Positions 1-12,300 of a DNA stretch of 64,000 nt are shown one piece after another (positions within the stretch are counted from its first letter, which is position 1; each line of letters opens with the position of its first letter). Below the pieces are notes generated by a model, which was not told the origin of the DNA, ran no database searches, and was given only the letters and a program-made list of their open reading frames with translations. The stretch is from Rhabditophanes sp. KR3021. Lineage: Eukaryota; Nematoda; Chromadorea; Rhabditida; Alloionematidae. The stretch is taken from contig CAUJLY010000006.1 in NCBI GenBank assembly GCA_963281155.1, positions 8,742,001 through 8,806,000 of the forward strand. Reading direction: 5' to 3'. The translations under genes and the position numbers were made by a program.

Positions 1-2356
1 ATGCTGGGTAAGAACTAATTGAATTAACGTTTATTATACTTATTTTTAGTTACCCAGCTTATCTTGCCGCTCGCTTGGCCTCTTTCTACGAAAGAGCCGG
101 AAAGGTGAGATGTATTGGAGGACCAGAACGTCGTGAGGGTTCAGTAACCATTGTAGGAGCCGTATCACCACCAGGAGGAGATTTCGCAGATCCAGTCACA
201 GCTGCCACTCTCGGTATCGTCCAAGTATTTTGGGGATTGGATAAAAAACTTGCCCAAAGAAAACATTTCCCATCTATTAACTGGCTTATCTCTTACAGGT
301 ATGTTAAAAAATATTTATCACCATCAATCAAAATAATACAAAAAAAGTTACAAAGAGTGGTATGAGATCTAATGAATTGTACTGAAATCCCTGTGCATGG
401 GTCTGACGATTTGTTCGTTCCTAATTTGATCTTGATCAATGTACCCAACGTCGGATTGTTGACGAACGTTGTTAGTCTCGGCATATTCAACGGTAAAGTC
501 AGCATTTCCAGAGCGTCTTTTTGGTCGGCATATACTTTTAATCTTTTGCCAAATAACACACTAAAAAGGTTTAATAAAAATTAAAAGAAATGTACTTACA
601 TTAGAGTGTCCATTAGAATAGGCAATATAACGAAGCCATACCCAATTAAAGTAACATGCAATTATGTGTGAAATAATACACAAAATGAGGACAGCAGCGA
701 TAGAAGAAGAAATTAATATCATTTGCCAATGAACCGTTTTGAGATAAAATAGCAAACTAGCAATTAGCACTGCATGTATAAGGTGGAACAGAGCAGAAAA
801 GCCTAGGAGCTCACTATTTAAAAATACCAAGTCTCTTATCTCTAGTTTCACTGATAGAAGCAAGAGTAGTGACGTGAGTATGGCAAAAAAGTTAACCATA
901 AGATTGCCAAAGGTGGAAAAGATTATCAAACGTAAGATTTCGATTCTGTATTCGTTTCCAAAGTTAAGCGTAGCATTAGTTAATTCACCCAAGGCATCTG
1001 ATGTGTCGTTGTTAAGCATTTGATGGGCAAAAAGTGGTTCTTGTTCTGTTGTCTCGTTGTTTTTGTTTAGAATTTGGCCGACCTTAAAATGTATAAAAGT
1101 ATATTGATAAATAAGTTGTCTTTTACCTCATCGATAACATTGAAGTTCCAATCTTGTCCATCCAAAATTCTTGAAACTCCGTCCTTTGTTGGTTGTCCGT
1201 TGATGAAAATGTAAAAAAAAACAATAACTGCAGAACTAGTCAATATAGTTACCACTTGTAGAACGAAACTCCATATTCCAGCAGATCTAGGTGGAATACA
1301 CCCACACCCTTCCCTAGGTAGTTCCAATGCGTCGCTATCAGCAGCAACTATTGTGCCCGTAGCTCCATTCATGACAATCAGAAATAAACTCTTTCAGTAC
1401 AATATTTATGAAAACAAATCTAAAAACTTTAAAGTTGAAAATATTGTTGAAATTGTGTCAAAAGGTGTGTGTATGATATATATAATCCTAGGATAAGGAT
1501 TGACGGTGATGTGCCATTAAATAAAACATACGAAATATTAAACAAACCTTTAAAAAGTCTGTTCGAAGGGAAGACACAATCATTAGCATGTAGTTCTCTC
1601 CTTTGCGGAAAGCAAAAATAACAAGGTAACCAAGGCAACGGCAGTTTTTGCTGATACTTTGTTAGTCAGTTTGTGATTGTGTATGAGGCTGTGTATAACT
1701 GGCAAGAGGGATAATAAAATATTATATTAAATATAAGGTATAAAAAATAGTGTATAAATGCGACTAATAAATTGACACATGCCTTACACTTGAATGTGTT
1801 GTTCGGCACGCCAGAAACGCATAAACAAGGATTAATGGTACATATAATAATTGACATTATTTTTAGTAAATACATGAGAGCTCTTGATGACTATTATGAG
1901 AAAAATTATCCAGAATTCGTCGGATTCAGAACTAAGACGAGAGAAATCTTGCAAGAAGAAGAAGATTTATCGGAAATCGTACAATTGGTCGGAAAAGGAT
2001 CTTTGGCCGAATCTGACAAGATTACTCTTGAAGTAGCCAAGCTCATTAAGGACGATTTCCTTCAACAAAATGGTTATACTCCTTACGATAGATTCTGTCC
2101 TTTCTACAAGACAGTAGGTATGCTTAAGAACATGATTGGATTTTACGACTTAGCTAGACACGCCGTCGAAACTACTGCTCAATCAGACAACAAAATCACC
2201 TGGAATACAATTCGTGATCACACCGGAACTTTAATGTACGAGTTATCGTCCATGAAATTCAAAGATCCAAAGGAAGATGGAGAAGAAAAGATCAAGAAAG
2301 ATTACGAAGACCTTTATGAGAAGATGCAAACAGCTTTCAGAAATCTTGAAGATTAA
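1..2356 (+). CDS. vha-13: V-type proton ATPase catalytic subunit A, 3' part
   Basis: This is the C-terminal part of subunit A, the ATP-hydrolysing subunit of the cytosolic V1 sector that drives proton pumping into endomembrane compartments. Visible exons are 1-7, 50-298 and 1867-2356; the first intron is only 42 bp (8-49) and the second is 1568 bp. The spliced frame reads [17 protein letters not shown], then [23 protein letters not shown], then [10 protein letters not shown] across the long intron, and ends in FRNLED. These are near-invariant subunit A blocks, including the conserved SPPGGDF segment of the nucleotide-binding core. The stop is TAA at 2354-2356. The N-terminal half, with the P-loop, lies left of the window. 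The long intron contains an unrelated antisense gene. Family assignment is certain; the C. elegans symbol is used by orthology. Confidence 0.96.
369..1372 (-). CDS. Nested four-TM membrane protein, unrecognised family
   Basis: This complete antisense gene lies inside the second visible intron of V-ATPase subunit A. Exons are 1127-1372, 600-1082 and 369-560, all joined in phase 0 through GTAAAA...TTTAAG (44 bp) and GTAAGT...TTTTAG (39 bp) introns. The protein is 306 residues (82 + 161 + 63). A cytosolic-looking N-terminus with a [10 protein letters not shown] motif precedes TM1 (about residues 33-57). A polar loop with possible N-glycosylation sites (NET, NDT, NAT) follows, then three closely spaced hydrophobic segments (about 120-145, 155-180 and 188-215). 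The tail is basic then acidic ([11 protein letters not shown] ... MHRDFSTIH). Four TMs with a Cys-rich start recall small tetraspan proteins such as LAPTM-like ones, but I do not recognise the family. The consistent phases and a third exon that stays open argue that it is a real gene. Confidence 0.72.
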
Positions 2357-4684
2357 TTGCTTCCCCCTATTACTTATATATATACAACAAAAATATACAT
2401 GCATTAGTTTAGCTAATACTTAAATACACATACCGAAAATAGCGTTATAAATATAAAAAGTTTTTATTTTTTTATCAAAAATCTAAATTGATATTATATG
2501 TATTGCACACATATGTATCCTAATTTGATAATTGCAAAGAACGATCAACATTACAAACGAATCAAGATTTTTAAACATAAATATATTGCATCCTATTCAC
2601 TTTTCACAAGATATTTTAGTTACTAAGTATTTTAAGGACAAATAAAATATTCAACATTATATATTATTTAATAACCGTGTACGTATGTTCCTTAATGTTC
2701 TTATTTATTGATAAAAATTTCCCGGAAATAAAATAAACGCCAATATGAATTACCATCAAAAAATGGTGTGATTTTTATTACCTGGCAAATGACCTCGTTT
2801 GATATTATAATAAATATATAACTTCATAATTTGTTAGAAATTAATTAAAATACACCTTAATTTTTATTTATCCTGTAATTATGAAATTGAATGTTTTTTT
2901 TGTGATCGCAATTTTTTAATGTGTTTTTGTTATTAAATCCAAAAAATTAATTATCACACTCCAAATAATAGACTGTTATTTGTATCATTATCAGTAAACA
3001 ACTCGTGTCCTTCTCAAACTTTGCGCACGTGGGAAAATTCCTTTTTCGTTGCTAATTAAAGCTATTGTCGCAATTAACAAATTATCAAACATTCGTGGGC
3101 ATGCAGTTTATTAAAGGTTGGTATTGCATATTTATTTTTGATTATGTATTTTGTACTTGTTTCAAACTACAGGCAAAGAAATTTATGTTGTCCAAGAAAC
3201 TTTTAAAGGTTGCCTATGTTCTTTGCATGATATAATATTTGAACTTTTAGGCATTATGTGATTTGTTTTTTTAATGTACTTCTTTTAAATGTCCATCTTC
3301 CTCAAATGGTCTCACAGAGAGAGCAATCATGTGTCCAACTAAAAAGAGTAAACAAAGTGAACGCAATTAAAGATGACTTATCCTTGCTAGACGTTTTTTT
3401 GTTTCCCAACAAAAACGTTTTAATACGCTCCACTTTCATCATTCTAAAATATAACAAACGATCATGATTTGGCCCGTAAGGGCAACCTATAATACTGACG
3501 TAATATTAAAAGTGTCTAATCAGTTTAACAATTGTTCCTCTTGTCAGCTTAAATATACATTTCTATGTAGCTATCTTACAATATTTGTCACATTTTTACA
3601 TCTCTTAAGTTAATTCGATATCTTACTGCAACTGCTGATCAGATCTTTGTGCTTCAAATAACATATTTTTTACGATTTTCAGGAGTATTAATAATAAACC
3701 AAGTGTATTTATAAATATTTGAATAAATGATCTTGGTTAAAATGTTCTGTGTGTTATATTTCAGTGCGCAAAATATATTTTACGTTGCGTCATTTAATTT
3801 TTTAAACAACGGCAACATAAATATTAAATAAAAGTTGACAAAATTAAACAAAGATTTATTGATATTCATTACGAAACTGTTGCCAACGACTAAAATTAAC
3901 TCTAATCCATCACCTTGTATTATAATATATCGATACCTACCCTTTACATTCTCTGAACATTAATTATCTTCAATTTCTAATGCCCAATTAAAATATACTT
4001 ATTACCTAATTTTTTAATTGTCTTTTCTGTTATCAGATAATATTTTTCAAAATACTGTTTAATAACTTTCAGCATATTTAAATAGCTTATGCTTAGTTTT
4101 GATTAGTTTGGATTAAAAATTAATAAAGTCTAAAATGACTTTTACCTTCTCATGAATATTTACATACATGTATTTAAATTAAACACAAATAATCAGAATA
4201 ATCTCAATTCCCCTTTCATCGCCATAAATCGTACAAGGAATTTGAATAATTGTGTAAACATGAATATATTTATTTCATGTAACATGTACATATTCCTAAA
4301 ATATTGGAATCATTTTTTAGATATTATTCATTGGTATCACTTTTTGGATGATATGTGTTCAGTATTGTTTTTAGATATTTTCCTATGACTTTATAATACA
4401 ATTTTGTAAATTTAATATATTATTGGTATCAAAAACTGTTGATAAGACATAAATTGATAATATTTATATTTCCAGAGTAATTGGCAGTACTTCTTTGAAA
4501 TATAATGACAACGATGTTTCTTTTTATGCGTCTAAATATTTAGTAAGATGGTGATTAGTTTTTTTGATAACATCACTATTTTGTGTACCATTTATTTTAC
4601 CATTTCTCGACTTACATTTTTTTAAAACAATTTATCGGTAATAAATAATTACTACTATTATTTTACTTATTTTATAGGTTAAAC
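2357..4684 (+). other. Intergenic: subunit A 3' UTR and GPAT upstream region
   Basis: There is no convincing coding exon here. The left part is the 3' UTR of V-ATPase subunit A, with a candidate AATAAA poly(A) signal at 2641-2646. The right end has a TTTTATAG acceptor ending at 4677, seven bases before the GPAT start codon. That is either the 3' end of a 5' UTR intron or a spliced-leader acceptor. Short ORFs at 3258-3467 and 4152-4388 have low-complexity composition and no family signature. Confidence 0.6.
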
Positions 4685-6391
4685 ATGCTATTATTCTTTG
4701 AATATATTTTGTTGTTATCAACACTTTTCTTCCCACCTGTATTTTTTACTGTCATACTGGTGATTGTGTTAGCATCTTTTGGAAAATCTATGGGACTAAG
4801 GGAAACATATGTCACTATTTTAATGAAGATATTCCAATGGGGAGCTACTTTAAACACTCCCTCCAGACAGCCAAAGAAGATAAAGATGTTCATTGGAGAT
4901 GATGACCAAGAAAACTCCTGTTCAGAAGATGAAAACATCCTTTCCGACGCTGAATCCACAAGTAACTCGGTCCATGAAAATTGGATGAACCGCAAAATGT
5001 CTTCCTCCAGTTTACAAACAGATACAAGTCCCAAAGCTGACTCTGGAATCTTTGCAGAAAGTTCCCTATCCAGAGTCAACTCAAACACCAGCATTACATT
5101 AAGAAAAAGACATGGAAGTGGTGCATCTATCATAAAAAGAGAAGTGACAATGAATTTTGACGATGATTATTTTGACGATGGCCAAGAAACGTACGTAAAT
5201 AGCAGAGGATGGGCTGCAATTACCGATTCGATTGACTTCATGAAAGCAGGAATTGAAGCAATTATTGAAGACGAGGTAACTTCCAGATTTGAGGCGGAAC
5301 ATTTAGTTTGCTGGAATATGCTGACTAGAACAAGCTTAGGGTTCAATCAATTTATAAATTGGAAGCTTAGCCTCTTATGGTTCGGCGGCTTTTTATTTAG
5401 ATACATTATAATGTTCCCTCTACGTGCTATCTTGTTCGCAATTGGAATGGCTATTTTAATAATGTCAACAGCCTTCGTTGGGCTTATCCCTAAATCTGCA
5501 TTAAAGAGGAAAACATATGAAACATGTATGTTAGTTTCACACCGGATATTGTCGCGTTCTATCTCAGCCATCATCCACATCCACAATCCCGAAAATAGAA
5601 CAAAAACAGGCGGAATTTGCGTGGCTAATCACACATCTCCGATGGACGTTATGATTTTGGGAACTGATAATTGCTATGCTTTAATTGGGCAAAAACACGA
5701 TGGAACATTAGGCTTAATTCAAAGAGCATTTAGCAGGGGAAGTGCCCATATTTGGTTCGAAAGAACAGAAGCAAAGGATAGATCTCTAGTCACACAGACG
5801 TTAAAGGAGCACGTCGAAGACCCCACCAAGCTACCAATTCTGATTTTTCCAGAAGGCACGTGCATTAACAATACTTCCGTGATGATGTTTAAGAAAGGAA
5901 GTTTTGAGGTTGGAGCAACGATTTATCCAATTGCCATGAAATATGATTCATTGTTAGGCGACGCTTTTTGGAACAGCAGTCAACAAAGTTGGGTAGGATA
6001 TGTCCTTCGGTTGTTAACATCATGGGCAATTATTTGTGATGTTTGGTATTTACCTCCAATGACAAGAATGGTAAATTATTATTTATGCTTTTATTTGTTA
6101 ATTTGATTATTTCGACATAGGTTGATGAGAATGCTATAGATTTTGCAAATAGAGTCAAAAAAGTTATAGCGCAACAAGGAGGCCTTGTAGATTTAGAATG
6201 GGACGGTCAATTGAAGCGCACCAAAGTTCCCGAAAAATTGGTAAACAAACAACGAGCCAAGTAAGCAATTGATGTTTAATTATTCAATAAATTTGCAATA
6301 ACATTCCAGATATTTCAATAGACTAAACCGCTATACAAGTACATGCGAATCGGCTCAAACAGATCCAGAGGAGGCTTTTTCAATACTTTAA
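4685..6391 (+). CDS. Glycerol-3-phosphate acyltransferase, GPAT3/4 (AGPAT6-like) type
   Basis: This is an ER-membrane enzyme that transfers an acyl group from acyl-CoA to sn-glycerol-3-phosphate, the first step of glycerolipid synthesis. Exons are 4685-6070, 6121-6260 and 6310-6391, giving 535 residues. The N-terminus has a membrane segment (about 3-31), then a Ser/Asp-rich linker (about 70-150) that may be phosphorylated. A further hydrophobic pair lies at about 220-275. Acyltransferase motif I, NHTSPMD, has His316 and Asp321 (HX4D); motif III is FPEGT at 388-392. The C-terminal exon ends FSIL. The donor of exon 2 overlaps an in-frame TAA, so retaining intron 2 would truncate the last 27 residues. 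An acceptor-like TTTTATAG lies just before the ATG. C. elegans acl-4 and acl-5 are the likely relatives; I cannot say which is orthologous. Confidence 0.93.
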
Positions 6392-9300
6392 TCGTCCCCC
6401 TCGATCCTTCAACACAAAGGAGCCAAGTCATACTCACGCTGTAATATATACGTAGACAAAATTATACAAATCATAATCCACCACAATCCAGCATATTTAT
6501 AAAAAGTCCATCTTTTGGGAAAAGCTTACCATTATCCTCCTCTTATATGATTATCCTTATTGAGGTGAATGAAACATCACAAAACGGGTTATACCAGGAC
6601 AAACGACAACCACACTTTAGTATTGGCCACAATGAACTGATATTTGTTTCTTCATTGGGTACCACACACTCATTTCTTTTTCATACAAATTATATACGAG
6701 TCTTTTTATTTAAACTCATTTGTAACTTTTGATTTTCAACTTTAAATTTGATATGATATATTATTAATTATGGGGAATAATATGTTTGCCGGCAAAACAT
6801 AAATATTGTATTATATTATTTTAATAGCTTAAATAACAATAAATGATCACAATAATTATTTTGTTTTGAAATTAATGCTCTTAAAAATTATAACTTTTAA
6901 CCAGGATATGACATCTCATTAAATTTAAGACTGTACATAATTTCTTTGTTAAGCTTCCAGTCATAACAAAATGGATTTTTCAAAGTATCGTATCACTCTG
7001 TAATTGCTCTTAGTTGCTTGGGGGCATTTCTTACGTGCCAACAAATGTTTTCTCAAATAATAGGGCAATATGGATTAAGATCATCGTATTAACACGCAAA
7101 CTTACTATATTAAGCCATGCCCAAAAAGTGATGTCGTTTCTGGTAGAAGAAGGAAGAAGAACACTTTTATTAATGGATTCCTGGTACATCTCTGGATGTT
7201 TAACACAAAAAAACTTGGCTAAATAAACTTTTGTTAAATGTTTAGCGACTAACGGAAACAGCCACACCACCGGTATATTTTAATTTCAATAAATAATATA
7301 TCCCATTATTTATTCAAAGTGGGCAACCAATTTATCTGGCCAATCACCAAATTAATTATTTTCACCAAGTCAATTATAGTTTCCTACTTTGCTAACCATA
7401 TACCACGTACTATTACATGCGGTTAATCAAAATTACCTTTATCCTTGCAAAAAATGTTTACGATCAAATTTGATGAGAGCCGGCTTTATTCAGGTTTTAG
7501 GTATCACTTAAAATATTTTCTGTTCGCTATTTGACTAAAATTTCATTTTTAAAGCAATTATTTAATAAAAAGACAACGATTATTAAAACTTTCAAGGACA
7601 TTTCTTCAGGAAGGTTCATTTTTACTACTAATAAATTCATCAGAAACAACTTTACTTCTTTTTACTACTATTAATACATCTGTGATGCAATGGTAGGAGC
7701 TTTGATAAATGTAGCAAAGTAATTCCTTGCTATATTTAGTCACCATCCTTCTAATTATTTATTTAGCTTCAACTACATCACAACTATATCCTCAGGCCTT
7801 AAATGCCCTCCAAAAAGCATCTTTTTTAATTTACTTTTTTTGTCAAAAGCCGGCCGAATTAACATTTACTTAGTTGACAATTATAATGTGTTCCAAGCAA
7901 GGATTTTAACTGACCAACAAACAAAATTTAACAGATAATTAGGTGGTGATAATTTCATTTAAGCAAGCTTGTCAATCAGGATTAAGAAAAATTGTCTTGC
8001 TCTCTTAAGATCATATAATGGATAAGACATCAAATGCACTATATAAACTATACTTAATCTTCATCACAGTTTATATGCCATTACATAATTATTTTGTTGA
8101 TTATGCGTCATCTTATTTTTTTGTTAATTTATGATTTATATACTTTGGAAATTATGTATTAAATAATTTCAGCTAATAACAATGGATTTCTATATCCCTA
8201 CAAAATATTATTCAATCCTAATTTGTGTTTTCAGGCAGGAAGCTAATTTTAGATGAATCAAAATAAAATGGATAAATATTCCTAATGGAATATACTTTGC
8301 TCTTTTTAGGATTTAATTTTCAGCTACACATACACACCTATGTCTATCTTTTGTAATTTTTAGGTAATATTTTAATTTACTGGAAAAAAGAATGAAAGTA
8401 ATGAGCGTATATATAAATTTCCAAGAATTATTGTAAATAAATTAAGTCACTGAATTTTTTTGTCAATATTATTCTCCAATCCTTTCAACAGAAACATATT
8501 TTCGAGTCCATTCATCTTGTTTGCGTGTGTCACTTCACCTTTACCTGATTTACACATTTATGTATCCTTGCTTTGTGAAGAGACAACACTATATTTCCTT
8601 CAATCCGTAAATAATAAAAGTTATTAAGGATTCATTAGACAAGCCTTGCAAAAGGGTATAAAAGTATCCTTGTCTCTTTACATTATTTTTCAATCTTTAA
8701 TTAGTCAAAATTACGTCTTTTATGATGCTTTTTCCTATTCAGAGAAATAAAACAATTAAAGTTCCCTTAAACTAAACAACCTTTTCATTATAAATAAATA
8801 TAATTTTAAATAATAATTTTTTGCAAATATGTCCCAAATATTAGACTAATAGGTGGATGAAAAATTCTTCCTGTATGCCAATAATAACTTTAAACTAACA
8901 AAAATCTCTACGTGGTATATTAGCCCATTTTTATAAGATTTAAAGCCTTTAGAGTGGTGAATGAGATTTAAAAATGTTTAGAGGTAGAGTTATTGAAAAA
9001 ATTCCTTCCCTGATCAACCTTACCATCACAAAATATTTTTATCTCACATTTTATTTACCTTTTTAAAAATTGGCCTATTAATACCTTTTCTATGAACTAA
9101 TAATTATAGTCTCTATACAAAAAATATATACACTTTTCCTCATTAGATCTTTTTAAATTTTGTACTAATTAGCATTTAGGAAAAATCCTTGTAATTTAAA
9201 AAGACAATAGACATTTTAAACGAAACCTCCTAATTAGTCACCTCATACATCACCTATGCTTTTATACATATATTTTTTAGCCTGCACTAAATTGATAACT

Positions 9301-12300
9301 TCCATTATTAATATATTTCCTCCAAATTCGTCACGACCAAAATATTTTTGCCTAAAAATATAGTATCTCGACTGGGGAAGGAGCTTAGGCATGACTCTTT
9401 CTACCTTAAATCCTTTTCCAATTTACGGAATAATTATAAAAAGAATATTAGAATTTGTCGTTACCTACCCCACACCATTTCAAACAACATTTTTCCTCTG
9501 AACCACCCCATCTTGTTTGTTCATTTCTTATTTAAAATTTCCTTCCCTTTTGCTTCTCCTTGAACTAATGAATGAATACAGAGGTGGTAAGATGGTGGAG
9601 AATGTGAGGGTCGCCTTTTTGGTTAAATAGATACGTATATCTATCTACGTATTTAAGTAAATCCATCCAATCTATCTCTCGCACTGCATTACTCAAATAA
9701 GACTGGAGACTTTCAAAATCAAGATTGACTCCTTATAATTGCGTCCTAGGTACAGTCCCACCGTTGCCAAGCTTGTACGTATAACGTGGTGGTAGGGTTT
9801 AAGTACACAGGTTTAAACTTAATATATGTATATATTGCGGTTCTCTAATCGAGGAACTAAGAAGAAATTTAGGTATATACACAAACCTTAGATATATCTC
9901 TCTCCTAAACTTAACATTTTTCATAAGACCAATCTAATCGCTTCGGAGATGTGTCTAATATTTTTCCATTGAATGTCCACTTTCGATCATCATACCACAA
10001 CACAATATACCTCAATGACTAGCCTGAATCGTGGAATCTTAAGCCTGCTTTTGCGAATCAAAAAACTGTACACTTTTAAATTTTGTAAAAGCGGGTCTGT
10101 GTCAAAATTCTTTTGCTATTTATATAAATACAACAATTGACCCTATTGCTGCTAGCAAATAAATTTTCTCCTGATTAGTCAAAGCCTTTTATTTATAAAT
10201 ATTTATATATTCAGACTCATTTAAATACAGAACCATTTTTTCATATTAATGTCTTATTATTACTTATTTTAAAAGCTTTCTAAAAATCTTGATCATGGCT
10301 AAGACAATGACGACACAAATTAAATAAATACTTTTGTTTTTTAGATCCACATACGTTTTTAGTTGTCCTTGTACTATTTGATTGTAAAAATATTTACACT
10401 TCCAGTCTTCATCTAACTCTTAACTATTTTTTACCGCACTAATAACATTATTCAAATGTTTCCCATTTGTATGGTATTATCTCGCCATTTAATCTAAAAC
10501 CGTACCAGACAACTAATAGTCGGATCGTTTGCCAATAATAAATCCTCAAACTAAATAGATATCTCTTTAGCCTTTGCCTTTAATGTTTGCCAAGTTGGAG
10601 ACTTTTTAATGAGCAACCACTCTAGATTAATATTATACACCAGATCACCTTCCAGAGCATTTAATTTGCGTTCTAACAGCAGGCATATGTACCTGACAAG
10701 CCGTATCTGTATATTTCTTTCTTTATACGTACAATATTGTTTTACCCCATCGTGTGTTTATTTATATTGTTCTTTATATGGTATGGACTTATCTTTTTCT
10801 CTTACCTGACCAGGGCACTGTATGGTCCAGAGTAGTTGGAGTAGTTATAGGTCTCGATCATTTTTTCACCCAGTCAAATAACCTGCTCCGACATTTGAGG
10901 AGAGAGTGTTCTTTAATTATAAATGATGGTTAACAAGTGCAGAGTGACCAGACAAAATAGTTCCCCACAGCTCTGTAGATCCTTTCTCAAACTTTCGAAC
11001 CCACAAAGAGAGCGGTCCTCCAAATGTGATTTGAACGTGACGAGGTTGGACCCGTCATCTCAGGTTAAAGAACACTGTTGTGTACATAGAAGGCTAAGCT
11101 ACCAAGGATCTTTGCTATCTTTTTTATTTACCAACCAACTCCTCAACTTCAAAAGTCAATCCTTGGCTTTGGTTCATTTATTTAAGCTGAAGGAGTGTGT
11201 GACGGGGATTGTTTAAAGTAAGGCAAAAGAAGAAAAGCTCTCTTTGGTGGTTTAAGGTAAACGACAAAACAAACAATAAGAGAAAGAGGCAATTTATAGA
11301 AAGGTCCCTTTTAGGTTACATCTTTTATATTAATATAAATACCCAGGTATATTATCTGATTTGAATTTGTTTGTACAAAGTGATTTGTGACATCTAAAGT
11401 CCACAGAACTTTTAACCCGTATCCCGCATATCAAACGATGGTGTGCGTTTATTTTTACATTCCGTTTTTATAAATTTTGTTTATTTTTAATTATCAACAA
11501 TCTTATTTCTTATTTTCCTTTTTGACTTCTACAGCTGGTGAGAAGTACACAAAAATGAATACGTTGAATGGCTGTGTCCTTTCATAGAAGGATCAGAATA
11601 GTTGTTGCTTAGACTAGACGGTCTCTTTTGAGCGTCTTTTTGTTAGTCACTATATAATTATGGCGTTGTGAGTACGTTTGTTCCTCGGTTGCCTTTCTTA
11701 TCCTGCCATTTCCCAAACCACTTCCAACAAACTTCCTGACACGTATGATTTTTTGAGTTTAAGAAGTGTGATCTTATCGCAAACTCTATTTCCTTTCCAT
11801 AGCTCTCTAAAGAAACAAAACTGCGTAGTTGGCACAAAGTAGGTAATACTAATCAAGATTTAAGAATGGCAGGACGTAGACAACTAACATTTTAACCGAC
11901 TGTTTTTTAACTTGATCCTAACCATCTTATATTTTTGTAATGTCATTTCCTTTTCTTAAACATACACACTTCTTACCCGTCCTTCCATTGATAGATGGAT
12001 ATTATTGTTTCCACGTTTGATAGGATTCAAATGTTTTCATAATAACCATTTCATTATTTTACGATGAACGCGATTTGTTTATTCATACCAATATTGTGGC
12101 AAAGATATCATCTTAAATGAAAATCACTTTTAGTTTTTATTATACACAACAGGCCATATTTTTTGGTGGAATAATTTTGAATAGAGATTTACCAATCACA
12201 GACAATGCACACGTTGATTTTAAAAATTGGAATGGCTTCCATCCATTCTACTAAAAATATTTGCATCACAATGTTAAAACATTTTTTAACTTATCGGCAT

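Noticed and set aside
1429..1638. Cys-rich 69-codon minus ORF upstream of the nested gene
   Set aside because: I could not join it in frame to the nested gene by canonical splice sites, and it lies outside the supported exons.
4672..5133. 153-codon minus-strand ORF
   Set aside because: It is the antisense shadow of the first GPAT exon.
10923..11216. 97-codon plus-strand ORF in the 11 kb region
   Set aside because: It has no recognisable domain or homologous partner in the window and no good donor that extends it.
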